Assembly: GCA_022606135.1 (NCBI GenBank)
Contig: JABYQN010000001.1
Location: 4,854,471-4,918,470, forward strand
Length of the DNA: 64,000 nucleotides
Direction: 5' to 3'
From: Fomes fomentarius
Taxonomy: Eukaryota; Basidiomycota; Agaricomycetes; Polyporales; Polyporaceae
The position numbers and the translations under genes are program-made. The notes under the pieces were generated by a model. The model was not told the origin of the DNA. It saw nothing but the letters and a program-made list of their open reading frames with translations, and ran no database searches. Below, piece after piece: positions 56,513-64,000 of the stretch (positions are counted from its first letter, which is position 1; each line of letters opens with the position of its first letter).

Positions 56513-59108
56513 ATGCCTGATTCCATTACCGGAAACCTCCAGCGAATGCAGCTCAACGCTGTCGCCAACGGCAATAGCCCTTACGGCGCACCTTCCCTAG
56601 ATGGCACCGACTCTGACTCTGCTATGCAGAACATCATCGAGCAGCTCATCCAGATCCAGGCCACTGCCACCCCCGCTCCCGCCCCCGCTGGTGCCCCCGC
56701 TGTGCAGACTTCCTTCGCGACCACGAGCAGTCTTGTGACCATGAGGTCCTTTACGCCGGCCCAATCGAGTGGCATGGTGGTAGGTGCTAGAGTCCTCGCG
56801 CTGGTTAGCGTCACACTCATGAGTGATGTACAGCAACTGCAGCTCCTCGGCGCTCAGCATCCTGTGGACAAACGATGTGAGTTTGGCATAAGCCCCCAAC
56901 TTGAAGGATCTGTTCTTGGCTAAACCATACAGTGAGGAAAGAGTTCAACTCTCGTTGGGGTGGCAGAAGCAAGGCGTATCTCAAGGATATCTTCGTCATT
57001 CTTCAGAACAGCCCTGAGGCGAAGCGTCACGTCGCCGCCTACGAAGCATACAAGTATGTTCACTGGTCTCTCCGACTCGCACTCGTTGATTCATTACTCT
57101 GCGCAGAAAGACAGTAGAAGCCCGCGTCCACGGCAAAGTCGAGGCATACAACTTTCACGGTACTACTCGCGCATGCAACGTCGGCGAGAACGCAAACGAG
57201 ACGAGCCCGTGTTTCAAGAAAACCTGTGCGCTATGCTCCATCATGCGCACCTCCTTCAATATGCAGTTCGTCAGTAAGTTCAATGCTCGGGGACCGCTGC
57301 GCTATTGTACTGGTACTCAGTCGCTCAGATTTTCGGGGCAACTACGGTAAAGGCTTATACACTGCGCCGGATCCCGCCAGTACGTCACAGTAATTGATCA
57401 TACACCGAGCTTGGACTGATACCCGTTTTCGCAGAGGCTAGCACCTATGCGGACAACGTCAACAAGAGGAACAAGCTGCGTGCTATCCTCCTCTGCAGTG
57501 TCGTGGTCGGTCGCAAGAAGCCTCTCTATCAACGTAATCGTAAACTAACAACACCCCCCAATAACTACGACTCGGTGTGTCGGGTGATTGCGCTAGGGGC
57601 ATTGTGTTGACTAATCCTGCCATAGATTGAAGGCCAAAAGTCCGTGACGGGAGCGGTCGAGTGCGTCGTCTACAGGTACAGTCACCGCCCTGGTCCCCGT
57701 AGTACTAGACTGAAGAAGTCGGTGCAGAGAGGATGCCATCATTCCGCACGCATTGCTCGTATGGAGCGACACGCGAGTCACACCATCCATTCCGTCTAGT
57801 CCTAGCTCACGAACTCAGGTATTGTCCAATCTATGCTCATGTCACCGTCCCTCCGAGTCTGAACCTATCTTCACCTAGACGCCAGTGAACCACGGCATCT
57901 ACACCATCTCAAATGCCATGTTCTCGAAGGTGCTTGATATGAGTCAATCAAACAACTCCCGTGTGTGGGGTTTCAAGCCGCTCAAACCGGGGAAAAACCA
58001 GTCGGTGAGGTTTGTCGTAGTACGTGACGTAGATACTGCCTGACCAGTGCCATGCGCAGTGGATCTTCGAGCAGCAGTCGGGCGGCTGGGTCATTCGTAA
58101 CCTCGCACGGCCTGATCTGTATCTCGGTTTGGCGAACCGCACAAACCAGAGAAACGGTTCCGAGCTCGCAATGGTACAACACGGGTTGCGCGTCGTCTGG
58201 AAGGTGATGGTCGCCACGAATGGCACCGTTCGGTGAGTTCAAGTCTTCATAACTCAAGTGCATCGACACTGACCTCTGCTGGCCTCGACAGGATCGGCCT
58301 GAAAAACTCGCCCAGTATGGAGATCGATCTCGACAAGCGCAATGGCGTGCAAGATCGCACACATGTCACCATCTGGTATCACGTTAAGAATGCGCGCCAG
58401 CAACGCTGGTATCTCACGGATGTCGGCACGTATAGCAGCGGCACGCAGTCACTCGTGCAGTCCAGGATGCTGGTGCCGGTATCGTTTGCTTCAGTGAACG
58501 GGGAATCGTCCACCAGCTTCACCAGCCAATCCACTCCGCATCCGCCGCCGTTCATCCCGAATGGTCCGGTACAGGTATGAGTCTGATATTGTGCTCGAGA
58601 GACCACAGACGGATGAATGTTGATGGCCTCTCAGATCGTCAACAAACGCTTCAAGCTTACGCTCGACCTGGACCGCAGCAACGACCATGTCGTCGGTTGG
58701 AGCTCACATGGCGGTGCCAACCAGCAGGTGTGCCCCCCAAAACATGTCTCGGTCCGCGCCGGTCTGACCCAGCGTCTTCTTTGCAACTTACAGTGGATTT
58801 TCGAACCCAACGGTGGCGGCTACGTGATCAAGAGTGCGCATAACCAACGGAAGTACCTTGGGTTGGATCCACAGACACGCACCTGGGGCAGCTGCCTCAT
58901 GGGCGTCGACTATGCTGATAGCGTCACTTGGGTTCTGCAGGAAGGAGTCGGCGGCACCGTCCGCATTGCATGCGAAGATAACATCAGCATGAACCTCGAC
59001 ATGAGCACCTTCGACAATGGCTCGAACGGCAGCCTTGTTGTGCTCTTCTCGCACACACAAAACGCGGAGAATCAGCGTTGGGAACTCGTGCAGACTGGCC
59101 GCGTGTAA
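56513..59108 (+). CDS. PARP-type ADP-ribosyltransferase fused to two ricin-B (beta-trefoil) domains
   Basis: Spliced from about a dozen exons in one continuous frame. N terminus (to about 56780): MPDSITGNLQRMQ, then a Pro/Ala-rich linker. PARP catalytic domain (about 56840-57780): LRKEFNSRW, then YNFHGTTRACNVG with the NAD-binding His (57153 on), CFKKTCALCSIMR, YGKGLYTAPDPA with the motif Tyr, LRAILLCSVVVGRK, and VECVVYREDAIIPHALLVW supplying the Glu, so the H-Y-E triad of mono/poly-ADP-ribosyl transferases is complete. An intron links SSRTQ directly to TPVNHGIYTISN, the first beta-trefoil (about 57890-58440; NQSWIFEQQ, YLGL, RIGLKNSPSMEIDLD and ARQQRWYL). A second beta-trefoil follows (about 58625-59105; FKLTLDLD, NQQ|WIFEPNGGGYVI, YLGLDPQ, NLDMSTFD and NQRWELVQ). 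No signal peptide. Glycan binding plus ADP-ribosylation is inferred; substrate unknown. Confidence 0.85.
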
Positions 59109-60116
59109 CTTGTCTAGGGAGTTGTCGCAGGCCTGAGGTGCTTCGATCCGAGTGTACAGAGTAAAGTGTGGTACAGGAGTGGGTAGAAACACGATAGGGA
59201 CCGCTGTACATCAGGAAGGAAATGCAATATTCGGTAGTACTTACTACTGAGGCTAGGTACTTAGATGAGGTGCAGAAGGAACGAAGAGGTTGACGTACTG
59301 TTCCTTCGACACATCTCTGACTACCAGTGACCTGTACTGGGGACTCACGGTACGCATGCCCTTTCACACTTTCACCGACCTCCGCTCCTTCTCCCTCTCC
59401 TGACCCCGCGACGACCTCCCACAGCCGCTCAAATTCCTCTGTCGGTACGCGACGCGACAGGTGTCTTCATGCCAGGACACGCTCTCGCAGATGGGTGAGG
59501 ACGACGACGAGGACGTGGCAAGCGTGCAAGGGGAGATGTATGCGTCCATCAGGAAAAAGCATTCTCCACAGAGCTGTGTAGGCGGCTATGTAGTATCGGT
59601 AGGCTATATAGCGCTGTGCAAGTGCTCTGTAGGAGTCTGTAGAGAGCCGTAGATATAGTGCTACTCGTGTATCAACTTGGTATGCAATACAAGCCTCTGG
59701 CCATTAGTAACTATATATTTATGTATAGTGAATGCTGTTTATACCCTCGCAAAGGAGCGAATACGCAGTCTGAGGGTCATAGATGGCGTGAGAATATAGA
59801 TGCTGGAACTTTGAAGGTGTGGCTGACAGTAAGCGCCTCAGTGTTCGAGTGCCAGCGCACAAGTTGTGACACATGACAACTCTGCTTCCTCCTCCTCTTG
59901 TGCAGATGAGCTTGCCATTGTATCTCGCTGCTGTGCACCTCCTGGCTTTGTCTCTTCTGGCTGACATCTGTGTTCCTCTCTGTGTTCTCTGACTCGGGTT
60001 CTTGCTGTCAGATGCAAAGGCTCGGTTGCTGTCTGACTGCGGCTTTGTCTGACCGTTGCATCTTCCCTCAAAGTACGTGCATCTCCTTTTCCCTTTCCAT
60101 CTACCTGGGGTGTCCG
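59109..60116. other. No gene; transition into subtelomere
   Basis: Short ORFs only, none with recognisable content. Composition becomes richer in AT after about 59600. No telomere-like repeats are seen inside this stretch. Confidence 0.5.
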
Positions 60117-60640
60117 CCTAACACTATGAAGCCGGCATTATGCCCCATAATGCTGGCCCTCACCTGGTCCTCAGGTGGCCTTTTCCATTTTGTGACTGAA
60201 CCGTCAACTGTGGCACTGAGGGCCAGTGGGGACTTATGTTGGGGTAATCAAGGGCTTTCTGACGGTATAGGTTGCGTGGCTGTGCGCCAGGTTTTGACCG
60301 AGATACGCCTGGCCCTCAGCTGGTCCTCAGGTGGCCTTTTCCATTTTGTGACTGAACCGTCAACTGTGGCACTGAGGGCCAGTGGGGACTTATGTTGGGG
60401 TAATTAAGGGCTTTCTGACGGTATAGGTTACATGGCTGTGCGCCAGGATTTGACCGAGATACGCCTGGCCCTCAGCTGGTCCTCTCGTAGCTTGCGCTCA
60501 GGTGGCCTTTTTCATTTTGTGACTGAACCGTCAACTGTGGCACTGAGGGCCAGTGGGGACTTATGTTGGGGTAATCAAGGGCTTTCTGACGGTATAGGTT
60601 ACATGGCTGTGCACCAGGATTTGACCGAGATACACCTAGT
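60117..60640. repeat. Subtelomeric tandem repeat, three copies of a 156-bp unit
   Basis: Units begin CTGGCCCTCA at 60153, 60309 and 60465. The third has a 15-bp insertion after TGGTCCTC. Each unit contains CTGGCCCTCA and, about 75 bp on, its inverse TGAGGGCCAG. The first unit is preceded by a 36-bp leader starting CCTAACAC at 60117, with an 11-bp hairpin (CCGGCATTATG / CATAATGCTGG, 3-nt loop). The first 124 bp (60117-60240) recur at 63749-63872 with one visible mismatch. Confidence 0.92.
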
Positions 60641-60749
60641 TATCAGCTCACTCTTAATTTGGTTGTTGCACAAGCATTTACATAACACCTAAGAAATGGG
60701 ATGCCAGTACACAGCTGCCAGAATACAGACAGCACAGTACACAAGGTGA

Positions 60750-63700
60750 TCACACATCTATGTCATCATCCTCAACAATGTCCCCCTCATCTCTCACCGC
60801 AACATTATAGGCTCCATTATCTATCTCCTGCAACATCTGCTCCACCTGTTCCATGTTGTTATTGTCCCTGATGAAAATTGCTCCTTGAACAATGGTTAGG
60901 AATACGGTTTGCATCTGTGCCACGATGTGTGGAGGGAAGTTGTCAACCATCAGCTGAGTCAAGAACTGCTGGTCTTCTTGCACTCCCTCCATGTTGGTGG
61001 GATTGACAGAAGCATGCAATTCAGAGGAAGAATCTTGCCCATCCTCACTGCTGTTGGCCTCCTAATACCAAATTAATGTGCATAAAATTAGAGGCACTAA
61101 ATTGGAATACATACATCATTGAGGGTTTGGTTGCTTTGCAATGCCTCTTGCCATTTGGGAATATCGATAGCCTAATATACAAGTATAAGATGTTGCACTT
61201 ATGAAAGCCAAAGAAATGCATACCCCATGGTCCATTGCATCATCATCACTGTCTGGTGCACCAGACTGCGGTCTAGCTGCCTGTGACGTAGTCCGGTTTT
61301 GCTTTACAGGAATGAATGCCAAGCGTGCACGCTTCGGGGGATGGGAAACTAGAGGTTGTTGTGGTGAAGATAAATCAACCTGATCCTGTGCACGCTTCTC
61401 TGCATGTGGAGGGGTGGAAGGGGCAGATACAAGTGGTTGTGGAGGGGTAGAAAAACGAGATGGAGATGGAGCCATGACCTGGACCATTTGGGCAGAGGAA
61501 GCACTGGCTGAAGATGACCGATGCAATGGAGAGGACTGGGTGAAGACAGGCCCATTTCGGTCTGAATCTGACCATTGGGATGGAGTGCGTGGGCCAGATG
61601 AAATCACTACATCACCCAATGTAAGGGTTGGCAGTGGGGAATGAGAACGAAGGGGACTGAGAGAAGTATGGGGAGTTAAAGGGGAGCCAAAGGCAGATTG
61701 AGGTTCAGCAAGAGAAGTTGATTGTGGTGAAGGATCCGGAAGAGGTGAAGTGGAAGATTCTGTGAGAGGTGAAGTTGGTTGCGATGGAGGTTCCACCAGA
61801 GAAGTGGATTGTGATGGAGGTTCTGCAACAGGAGAAGTGGATTGTGGTTGCGTCTGATTCCGATAAATCCAGCAGTCAGGGTGCTTATAAAAGGCTTCCC
61901 CTTCAATGTCCAAAAGATCCACCTGCAGAATGTCGAATAGTAGTCGCTGCCATAGAACACTTTGCTGTCCAAGATTATTGATCGTCCAGCGGAAGGTGCT
62001 GTAATCGTCTTTCTCTTGTCTTGGAAATGGATAGATGAAGGTATGGGGGGTGGCAGAAGTGTCGGGAGCATCACTGAAGATGACAAAACTTGAATAATTG
62101 TCTCCAAACCACTTTGACAAGGGTTTCTCCAGCTCGTTGCACATCTTCACCCCATGCTTCATCAAAAATGCAGCAGCCTATAAGATATATATCAGATATA
62201 GGCATTGGAAAAATAAAAGACTTTACATACTCGATAGAGTCGAAGCAAGTCTATAGATTCAGCATCCGCATAAACCTTATTGATGGACACATTGGTTGGT
62301 AGTGTATAGTTGACTGCTGCGGGTTGCCTGCCACTGGCCATGGCCTTGTGATATTCTTCTGACTTGCGAGCGAATTGGAAGTACAGAAGGATAATAGAGT
62401 CTGGACTTTTAGACCACCGAAGATGGCCAGGGGTTTTGGCGACATTGAGTCCAGACAGCAGAAGATTGCATGAGTCCTTGCCCATAAGGATCCAAACCAG
62501 CTACCAATATATATTAGAGCATACGAAGACTTAGACTCAATTAATACACTTACCACGAAGACAACACGTGATATTTTCTGAAATTGTGAGACAACTGATG
62601 GGGTATAAAAGTATGACACCCAGTGAATCTATAGACATTGAGTACTAATGAACATCATGATTATTGATTAAATAACATACCGGTGTATCACCAGTGTCAA
62701 GAGTAGGCCACTGAAGAGCAGAAGAGAAGCTGTTGAGCTCCTCAAAAAGACATTGCAGTTCTGGTGAAGCGTCTGGCCCAGTTGTTCGAAGCATGTTCAG
62801 AATATTCTGAGTAAGGCCATGTCGTTGTGTAGGAGAAAGCGAGGGTTCGGTGAAGGCGAAATAAGACCCTTGGTTGTTAAGGGTTCCCAAGCTGGCATTG
62901 ATCGATGTAATAGCGCGTTTAAAAGAAATTTGCGCTGAGGTGCCGTCAGAATGATGATACTGGGTCCAGTTACGCCATGGAGCTGATTTGAAGCCTCGGA
63001 GCTGATATGCAGCAAGCTCCAAGTATGCAGATTGCGGCTGTGATATTTGTTAGTGCTACTAATCCATATAATATAACAGATATTCATACCCAGCAGAATG
63101 CAGAAGATAAGTTGTCAATGCGTGCTTTGACGAATGTATCCTTAGCGATTGGTGTTTCAAATGCTGATGCCATTGCTAGTAGAATTTTGGGATGCGCAAG
63201 GACCCAATCGCCACGCAATCTTCCATTCTGCAGAGCAGCCAAACGTAGGGATGCCCAGCCACGTTCGAGAGCAGGATTGTAGCGATTTTGATCAGTGTAG
63301 GTATGATTTGGGAGAGGATAGAGGATTTGATGAGCTAGCCAAAACCCGTTCATAATCCAGGCCGCAATGCTGTGTTCTTCAGATGGGGGCCGCTTAAGTT
63401 TGTCCACCTGGTTTACCCGCACCACATACGACGCCCACAAAGAAGCAGGGATGGTGTTTAGTAAGCCTGTTATATCGTTTATGAGAATATTTCAATACAA
63501 ATTAAAGAACTGCACAAACACATGGGAAGAAACTTAACAACCCATTCCAACTTGTCACCATATATAGTGCGAATGTCTGCCTCGTGAATGGATATTTCAT
63601 CCGGCGCGTTAGAGTCCAAAGCAAGCTTGAGTGCGGCAAAGCGATGGCCATGGGTGAGATACACAGGTGGCGGAGCGGCAGAATTGACTGGCTGCCAGAC
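60750..63700 (-). CDS. Subtelomeric multi-exon gene of unknown function (5' end apparently lost)
   Basis: About eight exons joined in one frame with good GT-AG borders. They encode roughly 800 residues and no frameshift is seen. In order: VYLTHGHRFAALKLALD, EADIRTIYG, LLNTIPASLWASYVVRVNQV, WIMNGFWLAHQILYP, GWASLRLAALQNGRLRGDW, FCWPQSAYLELAAYQLRGF, WRNWTQYHHSDGTSAQISF, HWVSYFYTPSVVSQF, WSKSPDSIILLYFQFARKS, KWFGDNYSSFVIFSDAPD and RWTINNLGQQSVLWQRLLF. A long Ser/Pro/Thr-rich linker follows, with a basic patch (HPPKRARLAFIPVKQ) that could be a nuclear signal, then an acidic C terminus ending EDDDIDV. I do not recognise a domain. No in-frame ATG exists before VYLTHGH: the frame is open only back to a TAA in the flanking repeat. 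An acceptor (CTGGCAG near 63690) suggests that an upstream exon is missing on the telomere side. It could be a subtelomere-specific gene family or part of a mobile element. Confidence 0.65.
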
Positions 63701-63748
63701 AGGGCAAGTGTGAGGGGTGAGAGAAAGCTGGTAGTTGGTTGTGGTGAG

Positions 63749-63872
63749 CCTAACACTATGAAGCCGGCATTATGCCCCATAATGCTGGCCCTCACCTGGT
63801 CCTCAGGTGGCCTTTTCCATTTTGTGACTGAACCGTCAACTGTGGCACTGAGGGCCAGCGGGGACTTATGTT
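63749..63872. repeat. Partial copy of the subtelomeric repeat at the telomere junction
   Basis: 124 bp beginning CCTAACACTATGAAG. It matches 60117-60240 with a single visible change (GCCAGCGGGG for GCCAGTGGGG), then stops at GTT, where the left copy continues GGGGTAATC and this copy continues with telomere repeats. Confidence 0.92.
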
Positions 63873-64000
63873 AGGGTTAGGGTTAGGGTTAGGGTTAGGG
63901 TTAGGGTTAGGGTTAGGGTTAGGGTTAGGGTTAGGGTTAGGGTTAGGGTTAGGGTTAGGGTTAGGGTTAGGGTTAGGGTTAGGTTAGGGTTTGGTTATCG
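63871..64000 (+). repeat. Telomere, TTAGGG array
   Basis: Uninterrupted TTAGGG repeats from 63871 to about 63980, roughly 18 copies. A TTAGG variant and a non-repeat tail (GTTTGGTTATCG) fill the last 20 bases, probably read-end error rather than biology. G-rich strand 5'->3' toward the right edge marks the right chromosome end. Confidence 0.98.

Noticed and set aside
60117..60640. CRISPR-like array
   Set aside because: The units are identical throughout, with no unique spacers, and the genome is eukaryotic.
60117..60692. ORF of repeated 'WSSGGLFHFVTEPSTVALRASG' type in the subtelomere
   Set aside because: The repeated peptide simply reflects the 156-bp DNA repeat (a multiple of three); no start context or homologue.
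63980..64000. Non-canonical last 20 bases as a telomere cap variant
   Set aside because: A single irregular run at the contig end is more likely a sequencing artefact.

Overview
This is the right-hand end of a basidiomycete fungal chromosome, most likely from a wood-decay agaricomycete (polypore-like). The window ends in about 20 tandem TTAGGG repeats, so the G-strand runs 5'->3' off the right edge. Genes carry many short introns (about 50-60 bp). Several families typical of Agaricomycetes are present: DUF6534 membrane proteins, a GT69 mannosyltransferase-like protein, a HET protein, a Cys-rich single-pass membrane protein and a kinase-like family. The order Polyporales is inferred from family content only. 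Protein-family calls come from motif recognition, not searches.

Layout. (1) 1-28 kb is a duplicated accessory region. It holds four DUF6534 membrane-protein genes (1-1435 -, 8286-10426 -, 16952-19061 +, 22840-24950 -), two decayed kinase-like genes (14.6-15.95 kb and 20.2-22.3 kb), an eight-exon seven-TM-like gene (12.1-13.9 kb), two palindromic or foldback elements (2176-3232 and 15953-16455) and a Cys-rich type I membrane protein (26.6-28.3 kb). (2) 29-48.5 kb holds a tRNase Z gene with a predicted mitochondrial presequence but three apparent single-base frameshifts, an intact HET-domain gene, fragments of tRNase Z and of the seven-TM gene, a better kept kinase-like gene (38.4-40.4 kb), a dead fifth DUF6534 copy and two intact seven-TM-like genes (42.0-43.9 kb -, 46.6-48.5 kb +). 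(3) 48.8-59.1 kb is a conserved block, all on the + strand: mitochondrial HSP60, farnesyl diphosphate synthase, a GT69/CAP59-type glycosyltransferase, and a PARP-type ADP-ribosyltransferase fused to two ricin-B (beta-trefoil) domains. (4) 60.1-64.0 kb is the subtelomere: three tandem 156-bp repeats, a large intact multi-exon gene of unknown function, a further 124-bp copy of the repeat, then the telomere.

How it fits together. Two gene pairs recur as divergent modules: kinase-like/DUF6534 (three times) and tRNase Z/seven-TM (intact, partial or as flanks, three times). In every copy at least one partner is broken, so these look like birth-and-death duplication products. A membrane-protein plus kinase signalling module is only a hypothesis. 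The telomere joins directly to the middle of a subtelomeric repeat, and the last gene has no visible start codon, which suggests that the chromosome end was broken and healed. No CRISPR arrays, rRNA genes or convincing tRNA genes were seen.
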